This document shows, piece by piece, positions 51,870-60,025 of a DNA stretch of 64,000 nucleotides. Position numbers and translations under genes: made by a program. The DNA is from Rhizobium leucaenae USDA 9039 (lineage in GTDB: Bacteria > Pseudomonadota > Alphaproteobacteria > Rhizobiales > Rhizobiaceae), in the NCBI RefSeq assembly GCF_000426285.1, contig NZ_AUFB01000015.1:82875-146874 (forward strand), read 5' to 3'. Numbering within the stretch: position 1 is the first letter of the stretch; each line of letters opens with the position of its first letter. Below the pieces are notes generated by a model, which saw nothing but the letters and a program-made list of their open reading frames with translations, was not told where the DNA came from and made no database searches.

Positions 51870-53873
51870 GTGACATCTCATTTCCTGCTCGGCATCGATA
51901 CCGGTGGAACCTATACCGATGCCGTTCTCTTCCATGAAACCGATGGCGTTATCGCCAAGGCGAAATCGCTGACCACGCGGCATGATTTGGCCGTCGGCAT
52001 TGGCGGTGCCGTCGATGCGGTCATCGCCAAGGCTGCCATCCCGGTTTCGGCGATCGGCTTGGTATCGCTGTCGACGACGCTCGCCACCAATGCGCTGGTC
52101 GAAGGGCAGGGCGGCCGCGCCGGGCTGGTGATGATCGGCTTTGGTCCCGATGATCTGAAGCGTGACGGCCTCGCCGAAGCGCTGGGGTCCGATCCGGTGC
52201 TGTTCCTGCCCGGTGGGCACAACGTTCATGGCAACGAGAACCCGCTCGATCTGAGCGCCCTGGAAGAGGCGTTGGCGGAGCTTTCGAAGAGTGTTTCGTC
52301 CTTCGCGATCGCCGGTTATTTCGCCGTGCGGAATCCGGCTCATGAAATCCGCGTGCGGGATCGAATCCGCGAGATTTCCCATCTGCCGGTCACCTGCAGC
52401 CATGAACTCTCCTCCAAACTCGGCGGCCCGCGCCGGGCACTGACGACGCTTCTGAATGCCCGGCTGGTGTCGATGATCGACCGCCTGGTCGGCGCCTGCG
52501 AGGGATTTCTTGCCACGCGCGGCATCGCGGCTCCGATGATGGTCGTGCGCGGCGACGGTGCGCTGATCTCCGCCGCGGAAGCCAAGCTCCGTCCGATCGA
52601 GACCATCCTCTCCGGACCTGCGGCGAGTCTTGTCGGCGCGCGCTATCTCACCGGTCTTGACGACGCTGTGGTGTCGGACATCGGCGGCACCACCACCGAT
52701 GTCGCTGTCATGGAGGCCGGCCGGCCGCGGCTCGATGCCGATGGCGCTGTGGTCGGCGGTTATCGCACCATGGTCGAAGCGGTCGCCATGCGCACCTATG
52801 GTCTCGGCGGCGATTCCGAGGTGAAGATAAACGACCGCGGCCTTGTCGCCGCCTTCGAACTCGGACCGCGGCGCCTGCTGCCGCTAAGCCTTGTTGCGCA
52901 TATGCATGGCGAAGCGGTGCTTGGCGTGCTGGAGCAGCAGTTGCGCGCACCGCACCTTGGCCGCAATGTCGGCCGCTTTGCCGTGCGCACCGGCGTACCG
53001 GATCATCTCGCAAGCGGCTTGCTGCCGTTGGAGCGGGCCTTATTCGACAAAATCGGCTCGGTGCCCTTGCCGCTCGATCAGCTTTTGACATCGACACCGC
53101 TGAAAGCGACCCTGGATCGCCTGGTCGCGCGCGGCCTCGTGCATCTCAGCGGTCTCACGCCATCAGACGCCATGCATGTGCTCGGTCGGCAAAATCAATG
53201 GAATGCGGAAGCGGCTCGGCTGGGTCTGGCGCTGGCAATGCGGATGAAGGATGGTTCCGGTCGTTCGCTTGCCGCATCGGTGGAGGAACTGGCGCAAAAG
53301 ATTGTCGATCGCCTGACCCGCCAGTCCGCCGATGTCATCCTCGCAGCCTGCCTCGCCGAAGATGGCGTCACTCATCTCGATCCGACCAAATCGATTTCCA
53401 TCGACCGCGCGCTTCGCCGCACAACGGGCATCGCCCGGTTTGCCGTTTCGCTCGATCGTCCTCTGGTCGGGCTCGGCGCTTCCGCCCCCGTTTATTACCC
53501 AGCCATTGCCGCGATGCTGGCGAGTGAGAGCGCCATTCCCGGCGATTCGGATGTGGCCAATGCAATCGGCGCCGTCGTCGGTCAAGTTCGCGCCAGCGCC
53601 ACAGTGTTCGTCACCATGCCTGAGGATGGCATCTATGTGCTGAACGGCGCAGGCGAAACCTTGCGATTTACCGACGAGCAAAAGACCTTTTCTCTTGCGC
53701 GAGAGAGGGCAATCGAGGTGGCGATGGCGCAAGCGCGGCTGAATGGCGCTGCCGATCCCGTCATCGCCGTAGACGAACAGATCGACGCGCCGGAAATCGA
53801 GGGCAATCGCAAGCTGGTCGAGGCCCGCTTCATTGCCACGGCCAGCGGTCGCCCGCGCATCGCCGCGGATTGA
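51870..53873 (+). CDS. Hydantoinase A / 5-oxoprolinase family protein
   Basis: Actin-fold ATPase-type subunit of the hydantoinase/oxoprolinase family, 667 aa. N-terminal LGIDTGGTYTDAVLF is the family phosphate loop; SDIGGTTTDVAV at about 269-280 is the second one. Members usually work with a HyuB-type partner to open hydantoin or oxoproline rings with ATP, but no hyuB is adjacent here, and the protein ends where a stand-alone HyuA would. Starts at GTG 51870 with a weak ribosome site. Confidence 0.85.
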   Translation: MTSHFLLGIDTGGTYTDAVLFHETDGVIAKAKSLTTRHDLAVGIGGAVDAVIAKAAIPVSAIGLVSLSTTLATNALVEGQGGRAGLVMIGFGPDDLKRDGLAEALGSDPVLFLPGGHNVHGNENPLDLSALEEALAELSKSVSSFAIAGYFAVRNPAHEIRVRDRIREISHLPVTCSHELSSKLGGPRRALTTLLNARLVSMIDRLVGACEGFLATRGIAAPMMVVRGDGALISAAEAKLRPIETILSGPAASLVGARYLTGLDDAVVSDIGGTTTDVAVMEAGRPRLDADGAVVGGYRTMVEAVAMRTYGLGGDSEVKINDRGLVAAFELGPRRLLPLSLVAHMHGEAVLGVLEQQLRAPHLGRNVGRFAVRTGVPDHLASGLLPLERALFDKIGSVPLPLDQLLTSTPLKATLDRLVARGLVHLSGLTPSDAMHVLGRQNQWNAEAARLGLALAMRMKDGSGRSLAASVEELAQKIVDRLTRQSADVILAACLAEDGVTHLDPTKSISIDRALRRTTGIARFAVSLDRPLVGLGASAPVYYPAIAAMLASESAIPGDSDVANAIGAVVGQVRASATVFVTMPEDGIYVLNGAGETLRFTDEQKTFSLARERAIEVAMAQARLNGAADPVIAVDEQIDAPEIEGNRKLVEARFIATASGRPRIAAD

Positions 53874-53991
53874 TTTTTTCAAAAAATGCACAAATCTTTC
53901 GAACTATTGCCAAATTGACGGAGAGCGCAACCGTCCGCAAACTGGCAGCATGTAAGAATTGAGCCGTAGGACGGCCTGAGGAGTGATTGGT

Positions 53992-56160
53992 ATGAGCCGC
54001 ATTGACAAAAACGGGCTTCAGATCGAACCGGTGCTTTATGATTTCCTGATCAAGGAAGCCCTGCCGGGGTCCGGTGTCGACCCAGATACCTTCTTTGCCG
54101 GCTTCTCGGCGATCATGCACGACCTTGCTCCGAGAAACCGCGATCTGCTCGCCAAACGCGATCGCATGCAAGCTGCCTTGGACGATTGGTACCGCAAGAA
54201 CGGCGCACCCGTGGATATGGCCGCCTACGAAGCTTTCCTGCGTGAGATCGGCTACATCATTCCGGAAGGCCCGGCCTTCTCAGTCTCGACCGCCAATGTC
54301 GACCCGGAGATCGCCTCCATCGCCGGCCCGCAGCTCGTCGTTCCCGTCATGAACGCCCGCTATGCGCTGAACGCCGCCAATGCGCGCTGGGGTTCGCTCT
54401 ATGACGCGCTCTACGGGACCGACGCGATTCCCGAGACCGACGGCGCCGAAAAGGGCAGGGGCTATAATCCGAAGCGTGGCGAAAAGGTCATCGCCTGGGT
54501 GCGCGATTTTCTCGATACTGCCGCGCCGCTTGCTAGCGCGAGCTGGAAGGATGTCGCCGGCTTCGCCATCCAGGGCGGCACATTGGCGATCGAAAGCAAG
54601 AAAGGTGCCGCCGCTCTTGCCGATGCTGGGCATTTCGCCGGTTATCTCGGCGACCCCGGCGCGCCCTCGCATATTCTGCTGAAGAATAACGGCATCCACA
54701 TCGAGATCGTCATCGACGCCGGCACCGCTATCGGCAAGGCCGATCCGGCTGCCATTTCCGATGTCCGCCTGGAATCGGCAATCACCACCATCATGGACTG
54801 TGAAGATTCGATCGCTGCCGTCGATGCCGAGGACAAGGCCGAGGTCTATCGCAACTGGCTTGGCCTGATGAAGGGCGACCTGACGGAAGAAGTTTCGAAG
54901 GGCGGCAAGACTTTCACCCGCCACCTCAATCCGGATGTGACCTACACGGCGCCCGATGGCTCGAGCTTCGAGCTGCATTGCCGCTCGCTGATGCTGGTGC
55001 GCAATGTCGGTCATCTTATGACCAATCCCGCGATCCTCGACCGCGACGGCTACGAAGTGCCTGAGGGCATCATGGACGCCATGATCACCGCCTTGATCGC
55101 GCTATACGATATCGGTCCGAATGGCCGCCGCAAGAATTCCCGCGCCGGCTCGATGTATGTCGTCAAGCCGAAGATGCATGGGCCGGAGGAAGTGGCCTTT
55201 GCCGTCGAGATCTTCTCGCGCGTCGAAGATGTGCTCGGCATGCCGCGCAATACCATCAAGATGGGCATCATGGACGAGGAGCGCCGCACCACGGTCAACC
55301 TCAAGGAGGCGATCCGCGCCGCCAGCGAACGCGTCGTCTTCATCAATACAGGCTTCCTCGACCGCACCGGCGATGAAATCCATACCTCGATGGAGGCCGG
55401 CCCGATGATCCGCAAGGGCGACATGAAACAGGCGGTCTGGATCACGGCTTACGAAAACTGGAATGTCGATATCGGCCTGGAATGCGGCCTTTCCGGCCAT
55501 GCGCAGATCGGCAAGGGCATGTGGGCCATGCCCGATCTGATGGCGGCGATGCTGGAGCAGAAGATCGCCCATCCGAAGGCCGGCGCCAACACCGCCTGGG
55601 TGCCGTCGCCGACGGCTGCGACCCTGCATGCGACCCATTACCACCGCGTCAACGTCGCCAAGGTGCAGCAAGCCTTGAAAAGCCGCGCGCGTGCCAAACT
55701 TTCCGATATTCTGTCCGTACCGATCGCCCCGCGCCCGAACTGGACGCCGGAGGAAATCCAGCGCGAGATCGATAACAACAGCCAAGGGATACTCGGCTAT
55801 GTCGTTCGCTGGGTCGATCAGGGCGTCGGCTGCTCCAAGGTGCCCGATATCAACAATATCGGGCTGATGGAGGATCGCGCCACCCTGCGCATCTCGGCGC
55901 AACATATGGCCAACTGGCTGCATCACAAGGTCATCACCGAAGCGCAGATCGTCGAGACCATGAAGCGCATGGCCGCCGTCGTCGACGAGCAGAACGCCGG
56001 CGACCCGCTCTACAGACCGATGGCCGGCAATTTCGACGGCTCCGTGGCCTTCCAAGCCGCCCTCGACCTCGTGCTCAAGGGCCGCGAGCAGCCGAACGGC
56101 TACACCGAACCGGTCTTGCATCGCCGCCGTATCGAACTCAAGGCGAAGCAGGCGGGGTGA
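53992..56160 (+). CDS. glcB: Malate synthase G
   Basis: Glyoxylate-shunt enzyme joining glyoxylate and acetyl-CoA, 722 aa, the normal length of isoform G. Characteristic segments include TIMDCEDSIAAVDAEDK (metal Glu/Asp), MGIMDEERRTTVNLKEAI and the C-terminal catalytic Asp in DQGVGCSKVPDI-type sequence. The ATG at 53992 follows GAGGAG 8 bases upstream; an upstream GTG at 53983 is rejected. No isocitrate lyase is in the window. Confidence 0.97.
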   Translation: MSRIDKNGLQIEPVLYDFLIKEALPGSGVDPDTFFAGFSAIMHDLAPRNRDLLAKRDRMQAALDDWYRKNGAPVDMAAYEAFLREIGYIIPEGPAFSVSTANVDPEIASIAGPQLVVPVMNARYALNAANARWGSLYDALYGTDAIPETDGAEKGRGYNPKRGEKVIAWVRDFLDTAAPLASASWKDVAGFAIQGGTLAIESKKGAAALADAGHFAGYLGDPGAPSHILLKNNGIHIEIVIDAGTAIGKADPAAISDVRLESAITTIMDCEDSIAAVDAEDKAEVYRNWLGLMKGDLTEEVSKGGKTFTRHLNPDVTYTAPDGSSFELHCRSLMLVRNVGHLMTNPAILDRDGYEVPEGIMDAMITALIALYDIGPNGRRKNSRAGSMYVVKPKMHGPEEVAFAVEIFSRVEDVLGMPRNTIKMGIMDEERRTTVNLKEAIRAASERVVFINTGFLDRTGDEIHTSMEAGPMIRKGDMKQAVWITAYENWNVDIGLECGLSGHAQIGKGMWAMPDLMAAMLEQKIAHPKAGANTAWVPSPTAATLHATHYHRVNVAKVQQALKSRARAKLSDILSVPIAPRPNWTPEEIQREIDNNSQGILGYVVRWVDQGVGCSKVPDINNIGLMEDRATLRISAQHMANWLHHKVITEAQIVETMKRMAAVVDEQNAGDPLYRPMAGNFDGSVAFQAALDLVLKGREQPNGYTEPVLHRRRIELKAKQAG

Positions 56161-56187
56161 ACCCTTCTCTCCATCAGAGGCCACCCC

Positions 56188-56331
56188 GAGCCTTCGAGGC
56201 CTTGTCGCCTGCGCTAGCGCTTCGACGGCAAGGCACCTCAGGATGAGGTGGAGAGACTCCTGCGGCTAGGGGAAAAGATCAGCCCTCATCCTGAGGTGCG
56301 CAGCCGAAGGCGGAGCCTCGAAGGGCGAGGG
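56188..56331. repeat. Palindromic intergenic repeat between glcB and the L,D-transpeptidase gene
   Basis: Two inverted arms: CCTTCGAGG...CACCTCAGGATGAGG (about 56191-56249) and CCTCATCCTGAGGTGC...CCTCGAAGG (about 56285-56323). The CACCTCAGGATGAGG block has an exact inverted copy. It fits the scattered REP-type elements of Rhizobiales and is different in sequence from the RIME-like copies. It lies between convergent genes. Confidence 0.72.
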
Positions 56332-56424
56332 CGGGTGGGGCGGTATAGCATCGCCTCGTTTCCCCAAACAAAAAGCCGCCGGGCAACGATCCAGACGCCT
56401 TTTGAATCTCGACAATATCAGCGA

Positions 56425-57099
56425 TTACTGGATCACCACGACCTTGGTGCTATGGCCCGGCAGAACGCGGTTGTAGAGGTCGATGACGTCCTGGTTCATC
56501 AGGCGGATGCAGCCCGAGGAAGCGGCGGTGCCGATCGAAGCCCATTCCGGCGTGCCGTGCAGGCGGAACAGCGTGTCCTGGCCCTTCTCATTGTAGAGAT
56601 ACATAGCGCGGGCGCCGAGCGGATTCTCAAGGCCCGGGTTCATGCCGTCGTCGACATACTTGGCGATTTCCGGACGACGGACCGCCATTTCCTTCGGCGG
56701 ATGCCAGCTCGGCCATTCTTGCTTCCAGGCAACGTATGCCGTGCCCGACCATGCGAAGCCCTGCTTGCCGACGCCGATGCCGTAGCGCATGGCTTCGTTG
56801 TTGCCCAAGATGTAATAAAGATGGCGCTCGCGGGTGTTGACGATGATCGTGCCCGCAGCTTCGTCAGACTTGTAAGCAACGATCTGGCGGCGGAACTGCG
56901 GCTTTACCTTCTGGATCGGGATCGCCGGCAGTTGGAAGCCGTTGTCGCTCGTGACGCCGTAATCATTATCGAACGTCTTGATGGTGTCGGAGGCGGAGTT
57001 GGCGGTAGCGGTCGGCGTGGCTGCGGCAGTGGTGGCATAACCAGCCGTGGCAAGCGTTGCGACAAGGCCGAGTGCAGTCATAGCATTGCGGATGCGCAT
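56425..57099 (-). CDS. L,D-transpeptidase (YkuD domain)
   Basis: Periplasmic cross-linking enzyme, 224 aa, forming 3-3 or protein links in peptidoglycan. Signal peptide at 1 to about 27 (ALGLVATLATAGYATTAAA). The YkuD domain spans about 75-223 with the catalytic set His181, Cys197 and Arg199 in HGTPEWASIG and SSGCIRL. The start at 57099 gives a proper signal peptide, so the in-frame ATG 48 bases upstream is rejected. It is divergent from mmcB. Confidence 0.92.
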   Translation of the reverse strand: MRIRNAMTALGLVATLATAGYATTAAATPTATANSASDTIKTFDNDYGVTSDNGFQLPAIPIQKVKPQFRRQIVAYKSDEAAGTIIVNTRERHLYYILGNNEAMRYGIGVGKQGFAWSGTAYVAWKQEWPSWHPPKEMAVRRPEIAKYVDDGMNPGLENPLGARAMYLYNEKGQDTLFRLHGTPEWASIGTAASSGCIRLMNQDVIDLYNRVLPGHSTKVVVIQ

Positions 57100-57280
57100 G
57101 GAAGTCTCTTGGTGAGTTGTGACAGGGAATGGGATGGTATCGACCATCTTTGACTATGGTTTATTTTCTATTAAATTTAGCTTTGCAAGCTGGTGTGAGG
57201 CGACAAAAATAGCTCCGCCGCGCAAATTAAAGGGACATGGTTTTTTTGCAACAACGCTTGTTCGGTCCCCGAGGCAATTC

Positions 57281-57868
57281 ATGACGATTTTGAGTGTTTA
57301 CAATAACAATCCGTTAATCGACGGTCGGCAGTCAGAACGGGCGATGCTTGTACGCAGGGGCGTGCAGCTATTACTGCACGAGATGCGCCATGCCGTCTTG
57401 CCGGAACTGCCGCTTGCCAGCGGCCGTCGCGCCGACCTCATCACCCTTTCCGAAAAAGGCGAGATCTGGATCATCGAGATCAAATCCTCGATCGAGGATT
57501 TTCGCGTCGACCGCAAATGGCCGGACTACCGCCTGCACTGCGATCGCCTGTTCTTCGCAACGCACAAGGATGTGCCGCTCGATATCTTTCCGGAAGATTG
57601 CGGGCTTTTCCTGTCGGATGGATACGGTGCACACATGATCCGCGAAGCACCGGAACATCGCCTGTCGCCGGCCACGCGTAAATCGGTGACGCTGAACTTC
57701 TCCCGCGCGGCCGCCCAACGGCTGATGCTGGCCGAGTGGGCGACGGGAAAGGATTTTGCCTTCTCCCCTCGGGGGTCCGAAGGACAGGTCGAGACCGGCG
57801 GCTCGACCCCGGTTGGTGCCCGCCCTTCGATCAACTCAGGGGCGGACGAGGGGGGCGAGGAGCTTTAG
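57281..57868 (+). CDS. mmcB: MmcB-family DNA repair protein with a repeat-derived C-terminal tail
   Basis: MmcB-like protein, 195 aa. Residues 1 to about 158 match the family, with a nuclease-like IIEIKSSIEDFRVDRKWPDYR core (about 67-87). In Caulobacter mmcB is a damage-inducible gene for mitomycin resistance. After residue 160 the chain runs on for about 35 residues (FSPRGSEGQVETGGS...) in DNA whose first 16 bases match the core of the repeat at 41745-41760. The normal stop has probably been displaced by repeat DNA. The start at 57281 is where similarity begins. Confidence 0.85.
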   Translation: MTILSVYNNNPLIDGRQSERAMLVRRGVQLLLHEMRHAVLPELPLASGRRADLITLSEKGEIWIIEIKSSIEDFRVDRKWPDYRLHCDRLFFATHKDVPLDIFPEDCGLFLSDGYGAHMIREAPEHRLSPATRKSVTLNFSRAAAQRLMLAEWATGKDFAFSPRGSEGQVETGGSTPVGARPSINSGADEGGEEL

Positions 57869-57969
57869 CTTCGAGCGCCCGGAACGTAAGCGACGGGCAG
57901 CCCGAGGGTGCAACGTCCCCTCAACCCGCGCCTACCGCGACCTTCTCCACGGAGGGGCGAAGGTGTTCC
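57869..57969. repeat. Repeat-like GC-rich spacer between mmcB and actR
   Basis: Convergent spacer of about 100 bp with inverted GC-rich arms (CCTTCTCC...GGGGCGAAGG), similar in style to the element at 41658. Together with the 3' end of mmcB (from 57759) it looks like one diverged palindromic repeat. Confidence 0.45.
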
Positions 57970-58560
57970 TTATTTCGGCGCGCGCTTGGCGAGAATGCGT
58001 TGCAGTGTGCGGCGATGCATGTTGAGACGGCGGGCCGTCTCGGAGACGTTGCGCTCGCACATTTCATAGACGCGTTGGATATGCTCCCAGCGCACCCGAT
58101 CGGCCGACATCGGATTTTCCGGCACTTCGGCCTTTTCGCCTGGCCGCTGCGTCAGCGCCGCATAGACGTCGTCGGCATCGGCGGGCTTGGCAAGATAATC
58201 GAGGGCGCCGAGCTTCACGGCGGTGACGGCCGTGGCGATATTGCCGTAGCCGGTCAGCACCACGATATGCGTATCGTCGCGTCTTTGCCGGATCGCCTCG
58301 ATGACGTCCAGGCCGGTGCCATCCCCTAGGCGGAGATCGACCACGGCATATTTCGGCGGATTGGTCTTGGATTTGGCAACGCCTTCCGCCACCGATTCCG
58401 CCGTGTCGACCGCAAAGCCGCGCGTCTCCATGGCGCGCGCCAGCCGGCGCAGAAAGGGTCCGTCGTCATCGACGATCAGCAATGTCGCGTCGGGGCCGAT
58501 ATGGTCCTCAATGTCCTTGGCCCCCGCATGAGGGTCGGTGAGCTCTTTATCCGTCATCAT
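57970..58560 (-). CDS. actR: Redox response regulator ActR (RegA type)
   Basis: Response regulator partner of ActS, 196 aa, controlling redox, low-oxygen and acid-tolerance genes in rhizobia. Receiver domain with DDD pocket and phospho-Asp75 in VVDLRLGDG; C-terminal Fis-type helix-turn-helix (about 155-192) with NVSETARRLNMHRRTLQRIL, the RegA DNA-binding signature. The start at 58560 follows GGGA; the adjacent ATG at 58557 is equivalent. A perfect hairpin lies in the 125-bp gap to actS. Confidence 0.94.
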   Translation of the reverse strand: MMTDKELTDPHAGAKDIEDHIGPDATLLIVDDDGPFLRRLARAMETRGFAVDTAESVAEGVAKSKTNPPKYAVVDLRLGDGTGLDVIEAIRQRRDDTHIVVLTGYGNIATAVTAVKLGALDYLAKPADADDVYAALTQRPGEKAEVPENPMSADRVRWEHIQRVYEMCERNVSETARRLNMHRRTLQRILAKRAPK

Positions 58561-58609
58561 GTTCAATCCCGGCGACAAACCGCCTGCATAGTCCTACTGA
58601 CTTCAGCAT

Positions 58610-58650
58610 GATCGTATCCGAAAACCGTGGCGCAGTTTTCGGATACGATC
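58610..58650. repeat. Perfect 16-bp inverted repeat between actS and actR (RIME-related)
   Basis: GATCGTATCCGAAAAC (58610-58625) and GTTTTCGGATACGATC (58635-58650) around a 9-base loop; no mismatch. The CCGAAAA/TTTTCGG core and flanking AGCATGAT recall the left hairpin of the RIME-like copies, so it is probably a partial or variant copy. It could also act as an attenuator or processing site between the two genes. Confidence 0.7.
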
Positions 58651-58685
58651 GTTGCTCTAACGACCGGTGTTTTAAGCCGTGAAAT

Positions 58686-59993
58686 TCATTTTGTCGAATT
58701 ACTGTCGATTAACATGCGCGGCCATTCGACACGGATGCGCGCACCCGGCGTTTCCGGATCGCGATTGCCGAAGGTAAGCACCGCACCCGACCGCTCCAGC
58801 AGGGTTTTGGCGATGAACAGGCCGAGACCGAGGCCACCCGCCGTATCGTCGCGCTGCCGTGTCGTGACGTAGGGCTCGCCGATCCGCGTCAAGATATCGG
58901 CAGAATAACCGTTGCCGTCGTCCTCGATGACGATCGTCAGCGTATTGGGGTCGTATTCGACCGTGACGGTCACTTTCTTTCGCGCGTAGTCGACGGCATT
59001 TTCAATGAGATTGCCAAGCCCGTACATGATACCGGCGTTGCGGTTCAGCACGGGCTCGCCCACCCGCGGGCTTTTTTCGATCAGCTCCAGCTTGATGCCG
59101 AATTCCCGGTGCGGCGCGATGATCTCCTCCATCATCGATGACAGCGCCAGCCGCCGCATATGCGCCTCGTCCTCGGAGGAGAGCGTCGTCAGTCGCCGCA
59201 GGATGTCGCGGCATCGTTCGCTCTGGCTGCGCAGCAGCGCAACATCCTCGCGGAAGCGGTCGTCCTGGCTGAGCTCGCGCTCCATCTCCTTGGCGACGAC
59301 GCTGATCGTCGCCAGCGGCGTGCCGAGCTCGTGGGCGGCGGCAGCGGCGAGCCCGTCGAGCTGCGACAGATGCTTTTCCCGCTGCAGCACCAGCTCCGTT
59401 GCCGACAATGCGTCGGCAAGCTGCGTCGCCTCCATGGAAACGCGGTAGGCATAGAAGGCGGCAAAGGCCATGGTGGAAGCAATCGAACACCAGACGCCGA
59501 GCTGCATCACGCTATGAACATTGATCTCAATGCCGTCATACCAGGGCAACGGAAACGGCGAGAAGGCAAGGCCGGTGATGCAGATCATCGCCAGCACGAT
59601 CAGCGCCATGCTGTAGCGGATCGGCTGCGAAGCGAAGGAAATGATGACGGGCACGCAAACCAGCGCCGAAAAGGGATTGGCGAGCCCGCCGGTGATCAGC
59701 AGCAACGCGCAAAGCTGGAGAAGATCGAGGCCGAGCAGCGCAAAGGCCGCCGGCGGCTCAAGCCGGTGCGTCGGCGGATAACGCAGTGTCAGGAAGAAGT
59801 TGATCCAGGCAAGGCAGGCGATCAAGACGCAGCAGGCCAGCAGCGGCACGGCAAATTTCAGCCAGAAGGCGACGATCATCACCGTCACCGTCTGACCGCC
59901 CACCGCAAGCCAGCGCAGCCGCACCAGCGTCTGCAGCCTGAGCCGACGGCTGGTATGGTGATCGTCCTGCGCCTTGGCGTCCGCGTCCGCCAT
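58686..59993 (-). CDS. actS: Redox sensor histidine kinase ActS (RegB type)
   Basis: Membrane sensor kinase, 435 aa. Several transmembrane segments in residues about 28-185, including the quinone-binding GGLANPF motif at 102-108. Then the H-box with His221 (AAAAAHELGTPLATI), the conserved redox Cys261 (SERCRDIL) and an ATPase with DDGNGYS and GLGLGLFIA. All RegB hallmarks are intact. The start at 59993 follows GAGGA; ATGs further upstream overlap or abut hrpB. Confidence 0.93.
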   Translation of the reverse strand: MADADAKAQDDHHTSRRLRLQTLVRLRWLAVGGQTVTVMIVAFWLKFAVPLLACCVLIACLAWINFFLTLRYPPTHRLEPPAAFALLGLDLLQLCALLLITGGLANPFSALVCVPVIISFASQPIRYSMALIVLAMICITGLAFSPFPLPWYDGIEINVHSVMQLGVWCSIASTMAFAAFYAYRVSMEATQLADALSATELVLQREKHLSQLDGLAAAAAHELGTPLATISVVAKEMERELSQDDRFREDVALLRSQSERCRDILRRLTTLSSEDEAHMRRLALSSMMEEIIAPHREFGIKLELIEKSPRVGEPVLNRNAGIMYGLGNLIENAVDYARKKVTVTVEYDPNTLTIVIEDDGNGYSADILTRIGEPYVTTRQRDDTAGGLGLGLFIAKTLLERSGAVLTFGNRDPETPGARIRVEWPRMLIDSNSTK

Positions 59994-60025
59994 TTTGTCC
60001 AATCCTCTGAAGAAACGGGCCATAT

